DNA of 64,000 nucleotides. It comes from Arthrobacter sp. SW1. GTDB taxonomy: Bacteria; Actinomycetota; Actinomycetes; Actinomycetales; Micrococcaceae. Below, one piece after another: positions 17,575 to 26,822 of the stretch (its first letter is position 1; every line of letters starts with the position of its first letter). The translations under genes and the position numbers were made by a program. Where the stretch lies: contig NZ_MJLT01000001.1 in the NCBI RefSeq assembly GCF_001766675.1, positions 248,001-312,000 of the forward strand, in the 5' to 3' direction. Below the pieces are notes generated by a model. That model saw nothing but the letters and a program-made list of their open reading frames with translations, was not told the origin of the DNA and searched no databases.

Positions 17575-17613
17575 ACAGAACGGTCAGTTGGAATAGCGTA
17601 CTACACGTTCTGT
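17575..17613. promoter_or_regulatory. Inverted repeat between the MHS transporter and IclR genes
   Basis: ACAGAACG at 17575-17582 recurs inverted as CGTTCTGT at 17606-17613 with 23 bases between them. A second, overlapping short symmetry, ACCG-N6-CGGT, starts at 17571. They lie in the 200-base divergent intergenic region, 55-95 bases before the transporter. IclR proteins often bind such pairs of half-sites, so this is a candidate operator. Confidence 0.4.
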
Positions 17614-17732
17614 GAGTTGCAACACATCCGAGGAGTGATTGTCCCGGGCGGTTCCGTCGACGCCGGACTGCCGGCCGCCGTCGACGGTTCACCTTCAGCT
17701 ACGGCGGGCGCCGCCGCCATAGGATGGAGCCC

Positions 17733-18470
17733 ATGATGTCTCCCCGCGCCGCGAGCACTCCGAAGGAACCGGGCGCCACGGCTTCGCCGTCGCAGACCCT
17801 CTCCCGAGGCATCCAGGCACTTGAGATCCTGGCAGCCGAAGAACGCCCGCTGACCATTGCCGAACTCGCCGCCGCGCTCGGCGTGCACCGCTCCGTGGCC
17901 TACCGAATCCTGCGCACCCTGGAGGACCACTCCCTGCTGGTCCGCGACGACGCCGGAAGGGTGCAGCCCGGACCCGGACTGGCCGTGCTGGCACGCGGAG
18001 TGTCCCGCACCCTGCAGACGGCGGCGCTGCCGGAACTGACCCAGCTGGCCAACAGCTACTCCATGACGGCTTTCATCACCGTCTGGGACCACCAGGACTG
18101 CGTCACCCTCGTCACCGTGGAGCCCCGCCACTCGGCGGCGACACTCGTCCAGCACCCGGGAACCCGCCACCCGGCCAACGTCGGCGCGCCCGGCATCGCC
18201 ATCCAGTCCACCATGAGCCCGGAACAATGGGCGGCGCTGGCGCCCGGACTCCCCTACCGGCCCGAAGCGGACGACGCCCGGCGGCTCGGCTACGCGGCAA
18301 GCCACGACGAGGTCATCGCAGGCCTCTCCTCCCTGGCCGCCCCCATCCATGTCCCGGGAGGCCGCCCGGCCGCGATCGCCGTCGTCTACATCCGCCGCGA
18401 ACAGGACGAAGCCGCCGTCGGGAAGGCCCTTGCGGACAGCGCGGCGCGGATCGAAAGCCAGCTTTCCTGA
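17733..18470 (+). CDS. IclR-family transcriptional regulator
   Basis: A 245-residue regulator. The N-terminal winged helix (about residues 20-85) shows SRGIQALEILAAEERPLTIAEL in part and the recognition helix HRSVAYRILRTLEDHSLLV. The C-terminal effector domain carries VTLVTVEPRHSAA, HPGTRHPANVGAPGIA and the LAAPIHVPGGRPAAIAVV block. It is probably the local regulator of the divergent MHS transporter. AGGATGGAG before an ATG pair fixes the start near 17733; three extra codons upstream are possible. Confidence 0.85.
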   Translation: MMSPRAASTPKEPGATASPSQTLSRGIQALEILAAEERPLTIAELAAALGVHRSVAYRILRTLEDHSLLVRDDAGRVQPGPGLAVLARGVSRTLQTAALPELTQLANSYSMTAFITVWDHQDCVTLVTVEPRHSAATLVQHPGTRHPANVGAPGIAIQSTMSPEQWAALAPGLPYRPEADDARRLGYAASHDEVIAGLSSLAAPIHVPGGRPAAIAVVYIRREQDEAAVGKALADSAARIESQLS

Positions 18471-18620
18471 ATCCGTCGGACGCGCTTCCGGAACCGCGCG
18501 TGCGTCCAGCCCCGACAGGCTGCGCAGACCCGGAAGTGTAGAATTGCGGTCTGGGTCACAGCCGCAGCGTCCCGTTTCCGGGACGGCTGCATCAAACGGG
18601 GCCGTTTCAGAAGGAGTTCC

Positions 18621-19580
18621 ATGACTGCCGTGGCCGAAACCGGCGCCTCCGCAGTGCACACCATCGTGGCAGACAGCTTCCAGGACTGGAGCCGTGCCAT
18701 CTCAAAGTCCTTCGTACCGCTCATGGTGCGCGACAACGGGGCCACGGCGTTCCACGGGACCATGCGGTCCCGTGTCCTGGGCACCATTTCCGTGGTGGAG
18801 GTGACGGCGGGGCGCCATACGGTGGTACGGACGCCGGCGCTGATCGCCAAGTCCACCACCCGGTATTTCAAGCTCAGCATCCAGCTCAGCGGCACGGGGA
18901 CGCTCATCCAGGACGACCGGGAAGCCGTGCTCGAAGCCGGCGACCTCGCCATCTACGACACGTCCCGCCCCTACGAACTGCGCTTCGACGGCGACTTCCG
19001 GAGCCTGGTGCTGATGTTCCCGCATGAGCAGCTCGACCTGCCCGCCGGGGCCATGGAACACGTCACGGCCCTGCGGATGCCCGGCAACGACGGCCTGGGC
19101 GAACTCATCAGCCCGTTCCTCGTCCGGCTCGCCGACAACCTCGAAGCCCTGTCCGGAACCAACGGGCTGCGGCTGGCCCACAACGCACTGGACCTGGTCA
19201 CCACGTTGTTCAACGGGGAACTGGACCAACTGGTCGATACGGGCCGGGATCCGCACCTGCTGCTGCTCAGCCGCATCCACGACTACATCGAGGCCAACCT
19301 CGGCGACCCCACCCTTGGACCGGGGTCGATTGCGGCAGCCCACTACATTTCCACGCGCCACCTGCACGATCTGTTCCAGGAAATCGGCACCACAGTGGCG
19401 GCCTCCATCCGCCAGCGCCGGCTGGAACGCTGCAGGCGCGACCTCCGCGATCCCGTCCTGGCAAACCGCCCGGTCACGGCGATCGCGGCGCGCTGGGGTT
19501 TCACAGACGCAGCCCATTTCAGCAGGATCTTCCGGGCCGCGTTCGGCAACTCACCCACCGGATACCGGAACGGCGGCTAG
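18621..19580 (+). CDS. AraC-family transcriptional regulator
   Basis: A 319-residue protein with an N-terminal cupin-like AraC-binding-like domain (PF14525 type; LSIQLSGTGTLIQDDREAVLEAGDLAIYDTS... region about 90-125) and a C-terminal double helix-turn-helix (about 215-315). That part reads ARYISTRHLHDLFQ-like, then WGFTDAAHFSRIFRAAFGNSPTGYR at the end. GGAG precedes the ATG. No obvious target operon is adjacent; the following MFS gene is convergent and overlaps its stop by three or four bases. The effector is unknown. Confidence 0.87.
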   Translation: MTAVAETGASAVHTIVADSFQDWSRAISKSFVPLMVRDNGATAFHGTMRSRVLGTISVVEVTAGRHTVVRTPALIAKSTTRYFKLSIQLSGTGTLIQDDREAVLEAGDLAIYDTSRPYELRFDGDFRSLVLMFPHEQLDLPAGAMEHVTALRMPGNDGLGELISPFLVRLADNLEALSGTNGLRLAHNALDLVTTLFNGELDQLVDTGRDPHLLLLSRIHDYIEANLGDPTLGPGSIAAAHYISTRHLHDLFQEIGTTVAASIRQRRLERCRRDLRDPVLANRPVTAIAARWGFTDAAHFSRIFRAAFGNSPTGYRNGG

Positions 19581-20986
19581 GCCTTCCGCGTGCGCAGCAG
19601 CAGTGCGGCCACCAGGCCAAGCACCGCAAGGAAGACCGCCGCCCCCAGGGACACCAGGAATGCCGCCGAGTAGCCGTGGACTTCGGCCATCTGCCCGGCC
19701 AGGAAGGCGCCCAATGCCGTCCCCGCGACGATACCGCTGGCAAGGGCCGTCATGACGGTACCCACCCGGCCGGCGGGTGCCACGAGCCCGCCGATGCTGA
19801 ACACCGTGACCATCACCGGCCCCACCGGAATGCCCAGCACCAGCAACACTGCGAGCATCGGCCAGATCCCGGCCGGCAGGAACAACATCACACTCAACGC
19901 AGCCATCAGGGCCGCGGCCGCCACCCACCGCGCCGGGAGGCCGAAGCGCTGCGGCCAGTAGGCAACCGACAGCGCGGCAACCGCTGAGCTCAGGCCCATG
20001 GCGGCATACATCAGGCCGGCGATTTCCGCCGTCGCGTACTCAGCGGAGAAGGCGCTCAGCGCATTCTGGACTGAACCGAAGAAGGTACCCATGCAGACCA
20101 TCGCGAGGACCGCGACGAGCACCTTGAGCCAGGCCAGCGCCCCCGCGGCCGGACGGCGTGCCGCTTGCCCGACGGCGGCTGGCGGCTGGTGTTTGGCCGG
20201 TACCACGGCACGGACCGAGGAATGCACGGCGAAGGCTGGAACGAGGGTCGCCGTAAGGATGGCGGCCAAGGCGAGCGGCAGCCATGGGACGAAGACGCTC
20301 GCCAGCAGGCCGACGAGTGCGGGGCCGAGGACGAAGGTGAATTCGTCGGCGGTTCCTTCGTAGGACAGCGCCGTGTCGAGCTCGGCGCGCCGGCTGGCCA
20401 CGCTGCCGTGCTGCCGCGCCGTTGCGGGTTCCTCACCGCCGGGACCGGCTTCACTGCCGGCCGGGGCCGGTACGAGATCCCGGGTGGTGAGCGCCATCCA
20501 CCGTACACGGGCCATCGGTCCGACCTGGGGCGAACTGGCGCCGGCGAGGAATGCGGTGATGGTCAGCGCGGCTGCATCGGCAGGGGCAGCGAAACCCGGC
20601 GTCAGGTAAGCCGCAAGGATGAGGGCAAGCACGGCGACGGTATTGACTGCTGCTGCTGTCAGCAGGACCGGCCGCTGCCCGGCGCGGTCAGCCAGGGCGC
20701 CAAGGACCGGGGCGCCCACTGCGGAGCCGATGCCGACCGCACCTGCAGCGAGGCCACCGATCGCGTAGGAGTGGCTCACCGCAGTGGCAAGGGTCAGTGC
20801 ACCGACGGTCAGCATCGCAAGGGGCAGACGGGCAAAGAGCGCCACCGGCAGGAATCCCGGGCCGGCGAGTTCCGGAAGGCGTGCGAAGCGGCCGGGCAGC
20901 CGCGAACGGCGGCGCAGGGTGGCGGGCGCGTCGGCAGTGGTACGGGCCGGCTGGAATGGGGAATTCTGGGAAGGAAGTTGCTTCAT
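19577..20986 (-). CDS. MFS transporter (efflux type)
   Basis: A 469-residue major facilitator with about 12 helices and an odd central loop (about residues 180-225), rich in Ala/Gly/Glu, between helices 6 and 7. The loop ALADRAGQRPVLL after the second helix is the MFS signature. Overall it resembles uncharacterised actinobacterial MFS exporters. The start MKQLPSQ was chosen over an upstream one because that would add 43 Arg-rich residues. It lies 73 bases after sbcC on the same strand and overlaps the end of the AraC gene in a tail-to-tail manner. Confidence 0.8.
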   Translation of the reverse strand: MKQLPSQNSPFQPARTTADAPATLRRRSRLPGRFARLPELAGPGFLPVALFARLPLAMLTVGALTLATAVSHSYAIGGLAAGAVGIGSAVGAPVLGALADRAGQRPVLLTAAAVNTVAVLALILAAYLTPGFAAPADAAALTITAFLAGASSPQVGPMARVRWMALTTRDLVPAPAGSEAGPGGEEPATARQHGSVASRRAELDTALSYEGTADEFTFVLGPALVGLLASVFVPWLPLALAAILTATLVPAFAVHSSVRAVVPAKHQPPAAVGQAARRPAAGALAWLKVLVAVLAMVCMGTFFGSVQNALSAFSAEYATAEIAGLMYAAMGLSSAVAALSVAYWPQRFGLPARWVAAAALMAALSVMLFLPAGIWPMLAVLLVLGIPVGPVMVTVFSIGGLVAPAGRVGTVMTALASGIVAGTALGAFLAGQMAEVHGYSAAFLVSLGAAVFLAVLGLVAALLLRTRKA

Positions 20987-21059
20987 GTCTCCGGGTTCGC
21001 AAAAGGTGTGCGCATCGTCCCTCCTCCCGATGCGCGCGACCCGGTGTAACAAGGAAATT

Positions 21060-24000
21060 CTACCGGATATCAGCCTCGACGATCCTGACGGTTGATCCGT
21101 TCCGGCCCTTTTCAACCTGCAACTGGCTGGCGATGCGCAGCTTCATCTCAGCCACATGGCTGACGAGGCCCACCACCCGGCCGCCGTCGCGCAGGCCTTC
21201 CAAGGCGTCCATGACCTGTTCCAAGGCCTGCTCGTCAAGGCTGCCGAAGCCTTCATCGACGAAAAGGGTTTCGATGTCCACGCCGCCGGCTTCCTGTTGC
21301 ACGACATCAGCGAGCCCCAGTGCCAGGGACAACGACGCCATGAAGGATTCGCCCCCGGACAAGGTGGCTGTGTCACGATGCTGGCCGGTCCAACCGTCCA
21401 CCACCTCGAGGCCCAGCCCCGACTTCTGGCCCCGCGCGGCACGTGCATCGCTGTGGCGGAGCGTGTAGCGTCCGTCGCTCATCGCCACCAGCCGCTCGGA
21501 AGCGGCATCCGCCACCTGCTCGAGCCGGGCGGCAAGCACATAGCTGTTGAGGCTCATCTTGTAGCTGTTGTCCCCGGCCCCGCGCGCCGTCTCGGCCAAG
21601 GCAGTGAGCATCCTCGCCCGTTCCCGCGGTTCCCGGATTGCCGCGGCAGCATCACGGTACGCCGAGTGAAGGGAAACGATGGAGTCGAGGGTACGCTCGG
21701 CCAGGCGCGCGGCGAGGTCCAGGCTGCGCGCAGACTCCGCGCCGTGGCGCGCCTGCTGCTCCAGGTCCGCCAACTCCACAGCGCCAAGCGGCAGCTCTCC
21801 GACCCGGGCTTCCTTGGCCGCCAGCACGAGGTCTTCCGATTCGAACAGCTCGGCGACGCGTGCGCTTTCCTCATCGGCCGCCCGCAGCTGTTCCTCAATC
21901 CGGGCTGCTGCGGCGGCGTCAAGCAGTTGGTTGCGGGCTTCCCCGGCGCTGGCGAACCCGGAGTCCGGCAGAGCCCGTTCGAGCGCATCCCGTGCTTCAA
22001 CGAGCGATTCCTCTGCCCGTTCCACCTGCTGTCCGGCGGACACGAGGCCTTGGAGGAGCGTACGTTCCGTGACGACGGCAGAAATCCGGGCGTCCAAAGT
22101 GTCAAAGCCGCCCCGAAGGCCCGCGAGCAAGGCCTCCAGTTCCGCATGCTGCTCAAGAAGGAGGGCTTCGGTGGCCTCGGCCTGTGCGGCTTCGGCGGCG
22201 TGGCCGGCAAGATCCTGTTCGGCCTCGGCGATAGCGCGCGCAAGCCGGTCCAGCCAGGTCCGGATCCCGACGAGTTCCTTGGCGGCAGCGCGTGCGACCT
22301 CCAGGGCCTCCCTGGCGTTCTCCAGCTTGAGCCCTACCTCGGCCGGATCGCTGTCACCACCTTGCGCGGCCAGGACGGCCACCGCCTGCTGCGCAGCGGC
22401 CAGCTCTGCTGCCAGTTTCCGGACGGCCTCGTCCGCGGCGTCGTAGCGTTGCTGCGCCGCTTTTTCCTCGTCGGCCATCGCCAGGCCGGACAGTGCTGCC
22501 TCTGCGGGCCGGGGGTGTTCCGGGCTGCCGCAGACCGGGCAGGCTTCGCCATTTTCGAGCTGCGCGGCAAGTTCGGCCGCGGCGTTCCGCAACCGCAATT
22601 CCCGCAGATCGAGCCAACGCTGCTGAAGCCCCAGGGCTTCTTCCCGCGCAGCGCTGTGCCGTTCCGCTGCGGACGATGCTTCCTGCACGGCCAGGCCATG
22701 GCGTTCCACGATGTCCGCCAGGGTTTCCGCAGCCGCCACCTCCTGCTCACGGGCTTCCAGTTTGGCGGCTTTTTCTTCAAGCGGGCCAAGCTCAGATCCG
22801 AGTCGTTCGGCGTCTTTCCGCAGGGAGTCCAGCTCGGCGGTCCGGCGTTCGACGGCGGCCGCCCGACGCTCCTTTGCGATGGCGGATGCTGCGAGGCGAG
22901 ACGCAATGCCCTGCAGGCGTTCCTCATCCGGGAGCCTGGCCTGCAACACCGCAAGCTCTTCTTGTGCCCGTCCCAAGGCCGACGCGGGATCGCCAGGTTC
23001 GAAACCTGCCTCCGTGACGCGGTACCTGGCCGCGTCGAGGTCTTCGGCAGCCGCCGCATGGACGGCTTCGGCCCTGCTGAGGCCGTCCAGGTGTCCGCGC
23101 AACACGGTGGCCTTCATGTGTCGGCCCAGTCGCTCCCTTGCCTCCTGGATGGTGCCGGCCTGGGCGGCCAGGGCATCACGGCGACGCGCCGCGGCTTGCA
23201 GCTTGGCATGCCGCTGGCTGCGTTCCTGTTCCGACTGGAGCCTGTCGGCAAGCTGCAGCCTGTGGCCTTCCGCGGCATCGGCGGCGCGACGGCGCGCGGC
23301 CAGTTCCGTTCGTGCCGCGTTTTCCATACAGGTGAACATCCCGGCGGCAGTTCCGGCCTCGCCCGCACCGGCCAAGGGGGCGTCCGCTGTGCCGTTGTCA
23401 GCTGTGTCTCCTGCCGCGCCCGTTCCGAGTTCGGCGAATTCCGCTTCGGCCCGCTGCAGCAGCAGCGCCAAGCCGTTCTCTTCCGTTTCGACCACGGCCC
23501 GGGCGTCCTGGGCCTGCCGGGCGAGCTGTTGCTCAAGTGCTTCGAAACGCGCGGTTCCAAAGAGCTTCTGCAACAAGGCCAGCCTGTCCCCCGCTTTTGA
23601 GCGAAGGAAAGCCGCGAAGTCTCCTTGGGGAAGCATGACCACGCGGGTGAACTGTTCGCGGTCCATGCCGAGCAGCTCGGCGATTTCGGCCCCGGCCTCA
23701 TCATTGCGCGAGGACTTTTCCTCCCACGTGCCGTCCACCAGCTCGCGCAGCAGGGTCTTGGCCTGCTGGGTGGTGAAACCCTTCCGTCCGCGGGCGCTGG
23801 GACGGTCCCACGCCGGGGAACGGGTGACTTCGAAGCGCCGGCCGCGGGCCGAGAATTCGCAGGTGACCCGTGGTTCCGCTCCGGGCGCGGCATGGTCGCT
23901 GCGCAGCCGCTTTCCTTCCTGGCGGGCGCCCGGCACTGAGCCGTAGAGGGCAAAGCAGACCGCGTCCAGGACGCTGGTTTTGCCCGCGCCCGTGGCTCCG

Positions 24001-24101
24001 TTCAGCAGGAACAACCCCTGCCCGCTGAGCTGGTCGAAGTCGATGAGCTGCGGCCCGGCGAAGGGCCCGAAGGCCTCGATTTCGAGGCGGTGGATCCTCA
24101 C
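21060..24101 (-). CDS. sbcC: Exonuclease subunit SbcC (Rad50-like ATPase)
   Basis: A 1013-residue SMC-type ATPase. Walker A NGATGAGKTSVLDA is near residue 35, long Ala/Glu/Arg-rich coiled coils flank a zinc hook EACPVCGS near 520, the ABC signature LSGGES is near 917, and Walker B TLFVDEGFGSLDE near 947. With SbcD it forms the Mre11-Rad50-like nuclease that opens hairpins and processes blocked DNA ends. It begins with GTG overlapping the sbcD stop. Length and domain order are normal for the family. Confidence 0.95.
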   Translation of the reverse strand: MRIHRLEIEAFGPFAGPQLIDFDQLSGQGLFLLNGATGAGKTSVLDAVCFALYGSVPGARQEGKRLRSDHAAPGAEPRVTCEFSARGRRFEVTRSPAWDRPSARGRKGFTTQQAKTLLRELVDGTWEEKSSRNDEAGAEIAELLGMDREQFTRVVMLPQGDFAAFLRSKAGDRLALLQKLFGTARFEALEQQLARQAQDARAVVETEENGLALLLQRAEAEFAELGTGAAGDTADNGTADAPLAGAGEAGTAAGMFTCMENAARTELAARRRAADAAEGHRLQLADRLQSEQERSQRHAKLQAAARRRDALAAQAGTIQEARERLGRHMKATVLRGHLDGLSRAEAVHAAAAEDLDAARYRVTEAGFEPGDPASALGRAQEELAVLQARLPDEERLQGIASRLAASAIAKERRAAAVERRTAELDSLRKDAERLGSELGPLEEKAAKLEAREQEVAAAETLADIVERHGLAVQEASSAAERHSAAREEALGLQQRWLDLRELRLRNAAAELAAQLENGEACPVCGSPEHPRPAEAALSGLAMADEEKAAQQRYDAADEAVRKLAAELAAAQQAVAVLAAQGGDSDPAEVGLKLENAREALEVARAAAKELVGIRTWLDRLARAIAEAEQDLAGHAAEAAQAEATEALLLEQHAELEALLAGLRGGFDTLDARISAVVTERTLLQGLVSAGQQVERAEESLVEARDALERALPDSGFASAGEARNQLLDAAAAARIEEQLRAADEESARVAELFESEDLVLAAKEARVGELPLGAVELADLEQQARHGAESARSLDLAARLAERTLDSIVSLHSAYRDAAAAIREPRERARMLTALAETARGAGDNSYKMSLNSYVLAARLEQVADAASERLVAMSDGRYTLRHSDARAARGQKSGLGLEVVDGWTGQHRDTATLSGGESFMASLSLALGLADVVQQEAGGVDIETLFVDEGFGSLDEQALEQVMDALEGLRDGGRVVGLVSHVAEMKLRIASQLQVEKGRNGSTVRIVEADIR

Positions 24102-25267
24102 AGTTCCGCTCCTTCCAGGCGCACGGCCTCGAGGGCCTCACGGAGTGCGGCGTCCTCAGGGCCGTCGGCGGAACGTCTGCGGACGTGCTCCAGGAAACCG
24201 CAGCACACCCCGAGGTCGTCCACGGCCTCGGCCATCCGGCTGCTATAGCTCGCGCGGTTCTTTTCCGCACTGCCTTCGGGTTCGAACGTGAGGACCAGGG
24301 TGTCCGGGAACCTGCTGCGCAGTTGTTCCATCGCCTGCGCCGGGCGCACAGGATCGGTGAGCGTGACCTGGCAATAGGCGGTTTCGGCCCACGAATGTTC
24401 CGGCGCTTCGAGGAGTTCGGACAAACGGCCGCGCAGCACGGCGAGCTCCCGCGGAGCCTGCCACAGCACCTCGGCGACATCGGTGACTCCGTCCGGGCCG
24501 ACGTCGAGCAGCCAGGCCCCCTTGTGGTGCTTGGCTTCGGAGAACGAGTACGCGAGCGGTGAACCGGAATAGCGCACGTTGGATGCCAGTTCCTGGCGGC
24601 CATGCAGGTGGCCGAGCGCGGTGTAAGCGAAACCGTCGAACAAATCCAAGGGAACCGCGCCGAGCCCACCGATGCTCAGTTCGCGTTCACTGTCCGAAGT
24701 GATTCCCCCGCTCGCGAAGGTGTGGGCCAACACCACGGCGTGCACCGGAGCTTCACCGCGCCGGGAAGCGAGGTCATCCTGGATCCGCCGCACCGCGGCC
24801 TGGGTGACATCGAAATGGTTCGCGTCCGTTCCCAGCTTCCCGGCGACGAGCCGGGGCTCCAGGTAGGGAATTCCGTAGACCGCGAGCACCGGACCTGCCT
24901 CGTCACCGCCGAGGGGAAAGAGGACAGGGGAATCGAGGTCCTCGATCCGGGTCCGCAGGTGGACTCCCCCGCGTTCAAGCAGGCGCGATGCGAATCCGAG
25001 GCGGATGGCCGAATCATGGTTGCCGCTGGTGAGGACCACTTTCGCCCCGGCTTCGGTGATGGCAACCAAAGCCTCGTCCAGCAGCTTCACGACGTCCAGG
25101 CCGGGCAGGGCACGGTCGTAGACGTCTCCGGCGATCAGCACCACGTCAACGGATTGTGCCCGGACGACGTCAACCAGCTGGGCGATGAAGTCCCGCTGGG
25201 CGTCGAGCATGCCTACGCCATGGAACGAGCGGCCCAGATGCCAGTCCGATGTATGAAGAAGCCTCAT
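24098..25267 (-). CDS. sbcD: Exonuclease subunit SbcD (Mre11-like nuclease)
   Basis: A 389-residue metallophosphoesterase. The metal motifs follow the family order: HTSDWHLGR (residues 5-13), IAGDVYDRA (about 46), LTSGNHDSA (about 80), VLAHTFASG (about 180) and ALGHLHGRQ (about 215). The C-terminal part is the capping domain that contacts SbcC. The gene is first in the sbcDC pair and overlaps sbcC by four bases. No promoter could be recognised in the 100 bases before it. Confidence 0.95.
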   Translation of the reverse strand: MRLLHTSDWHLGRSFHGVGMLDAQRDFIAQLVDVVRAQSVDVVLIAGDVYDRALPGLDVVKLLDEALVAITEAGAKVVLTSGNHDSAIRLGFASRLLERGGVHLRTRIEDLDSPVLFPLGGDEAGPVLAVYGIPYLEPRLVAGKLGTDANHFDVTQAAVRRIQDDLASRRGEAPVHAVVLAHTFASGGITSDSERELSIGGLGAVPLDLFDGFAYTALGHLHGRQELASNVRYSGSPLAYSFSEAKHHKGAWLLDVGPDGVTDVAEVLWQAPRELAVLRGRLSELLEAPEHSWAETAYCQVTLTDPVRPAQAMEQLRSRFPDTLVLTFEPEGSAEKNRASYSSRMAEAVDDLGVCCGFLEHVRRRSADGPEDAALREALEAVRLEGAEL

Positions 25268-25368
25268 GTTTCCACGCTAGGGGGCGGCACTGACATTATC
25301 CGCCAGCCGCCCGCCGACACGGCGTGGCCGGTGGCTCGGCGGCCGCGCGCGCCCCTGAAAAGTCCTGT

Positions 25369-26364
25369 TCAGTCGCGTTTGCCGTCGAAGAAGTCCCGGG
25401 CGTCATCCCGCTCAGCGGGGGCGGACGGCGCCGGCCCGCCGGCGAAGAAGTCCCGGGCGTCATCCCGCTCAGCGGGGGCGGACGGCGCCGGCCCGCCGGC
25501 GAAGGTGCCGCCGGCAGCTGGGGCGGTTCCGGCGTCGGGCACGTCCTCGGAGGAGCCGGCGCCTGGCTCGGCCGGGGTCGCCGGAGCCGTGGCGGCGTCT
25601 TCGGACGACAACAGCCCGAATCCGCGGAAAACGAGGCCCGCGATCGCGGCGCCGAGCAGCGGCGCCACCCAGAAGAGCCACAGCTGCCCCGCCGCCCAGC
25701 CCGAAGAGAAGAGGGCTGCGCCGGTGGCGCGGGCCGGGTTGAACGCGAGGTTGCCCACGGCCTGTCCCAGCTGGAGCAGCACTGCGACGGTCAGCCCGAC
25801 GGCGATCGGTGCCGCCAGCGAAACCGCCTTCCGCTGCGCCCCGGCGGTCCCGGACGAACCGTTCCCCGCCATCGCACCGAGGTAGACGGCTACGAGCAGT
25901 GCCGCCCCGATCACCTCAAGCAGCAAAGCGCCGGCCAGGTCCACCTGGATGACCGAGTGCTCGCCGAAGCCGGAGGCGACGGTGTCAAAGGCGGCCCGGC
26001 TGTCGCTGATCCTGCCCACGGTCCGGAGCACCGCAAACAGCAGGAAGGCACCCGCCAGTGCCCCGATCAGCTGCGCCACGAGATATGCCAGGCCGTCCAC
26101 GAGCCGGGTCCGGCCGGCGATGAGGTTGCCCACGGTGATGGCCGGGTTGAAGTGTCCGCCGGAGACCGCACCGAACGCGACCATTGCCGCGACGACGGCC
26201 AGGCCGCCGGCGAGCGGCGCCGGCAGCGGGTTCGCGTCGGGCAGGGTGAAGACGGGGACGCCGAGCGCGATCATCACGATGAACAGGGTTCCCAGTGCCT
26301 CTGCGGCGGCCCGTGGGAGCAGCCGCACGCTGCCGGGGCTGGTGGCGGACACGGTTGCGCTCAT
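25369..26364 (-). CDS. Aquaporin (MIP family) with repetitive C-terminal tail
   Basis: A 331-residue channel. Both pore loops are present: GGHFNPAITVG (about 75) and LAFNPARATGA (about 205), with six hydrophobic helices in the usual two-fold arrangement. The last 85 residues form a Pro/Ala/Glu-rich cytoplasmic tail ending in two identical 19-residue units (FAGGPAP...DDARDF) and a basic FDGKRD end. Water or small neutral solute conduction is expected. MSATV is preferred as start because AAGGA stands nine bases before it. Confidence 0.85.
   Translation of the reverse strand: MSATVSATSPGSVRLLPRAAAEALGTLFIVMIALGVPVFTLPDANPLPAPLAGGLAVVAAMVAFGAVSGGHFNPAITVGNLIAGRTRLVDGLAYLVAQLIGALAGAFLLFAVLRTVGRISDSRAAFDTVASGFGEHSVIQVDLAGALLLEVIGAALLVAVYLGAMAGNGSSGTAGAQRKAVSLAAPIAVGLTVAVLLQLGQAVGNLAFNPARATGAALFSSGWAAGQLWLFWVAPLLGAAIAGLVFRGFGLLSSEDAATAPATPAEPGAGSSEDVPDAGTAPAAGGTFAGGPAPSAPAERDDARDFFAGGPAPSAPAERDDARDFFDGKRD
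25386..25504. repeat. 57-bp tandem repeat in the aquaporin tail
   Basis: Two copies (25386-25442 and 25443-25499) look identical base for base, with the first five bases of a third. The period is 19 codons, so unit gain or loss keeps the frame. Identity including wobble positions points to a recent duplication. Confidence 0.92.
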
Positions 26365-26449
26365 CGGGGAAATCCTTCGCATCGGGGTGGTATCTGGCCG
26401 TCTAAGAGCCTACCCGAGCCTCCTGGGCGATCAGTCCGGCGATCAGCGT

Positions 26450-26476
26450 CCGTCAGTCAGCGGCCGTCAGTCAGCG
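26450..26476. repeat. Short 14-bp direct repeat
   Basis: CCGTCAGTCAGCG occurs twice at a 14-base period (26450 and 26464), running into the 3' end of the DUF202 gene. It looks like slippage and has no obvious role. Confidence 0.7.
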
Positions 26477-26809
26477 CCCCAGGGCAACCGCCGCAAGCGC
26501 GGCCGCGCCCAGAAGCAGCACGGATACCGTGCTCACCCGAATCAGTCGGGTTGAAGGTGCCACGGGTCCCGCCTGAAGTTCCCGTGAGCGGAACCAGACC
26601 ACGCAGCCGAGGACGACCGTAGCGGCCGCGGCAACGGCAGCGCAGATGCCCTGGAACACCATGCCAGCGGGGCCGCCGTCGGCCGCTGCCTCGGCCAGCC
26701 AGCTCCGCCAGACGAACAGATCCACCACCAGCAGGGTCAGCAGGGTCCGCCGCCAGGCCAGGACAGTGCGTTCGGCCTGCAGCCCGGGATCGCGGCCTGC
26801 CAGGCTCAC
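26471..26809 (-). CDS. DUF202 family membrane protein
   Basis: A 112-residue protein with the DUF202 (YidH-like) pattern: the N-terminal motif LQAERTVLAWRRTLLTLLVVD followed by three hydrophobic helices (about 20-38, 50-68 and 88-110). It follows a second DUF202 gene after about 13 bases and precedes the aquaporin gene by about 100 bases, all on the same strand. The biochemical role of the family in bacteria is not established. Its start is the ATG at 26809. Confidence 0.8.
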   Translation of the reverse strand: MSLAGRDPGLQAERTVLAWRRTLLTLLVVDLFVWRSWLAEAAADGGPAGMVFQGICAAVAAAATVVLGCVVWFRSRELQAGPVAPSTRLIRVSTVSVLLLGAAALAAVALGR

Positions 26810-26822
26810 AGCCCCACCAGTT

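Noticed and set aside
21156..23600. An 814-codon open frame opposite sbcC
   Set aside because: It is a shadow of sbcC; it has no domain signature, and sbcC shows Walker, hook and signature motifs throughout.
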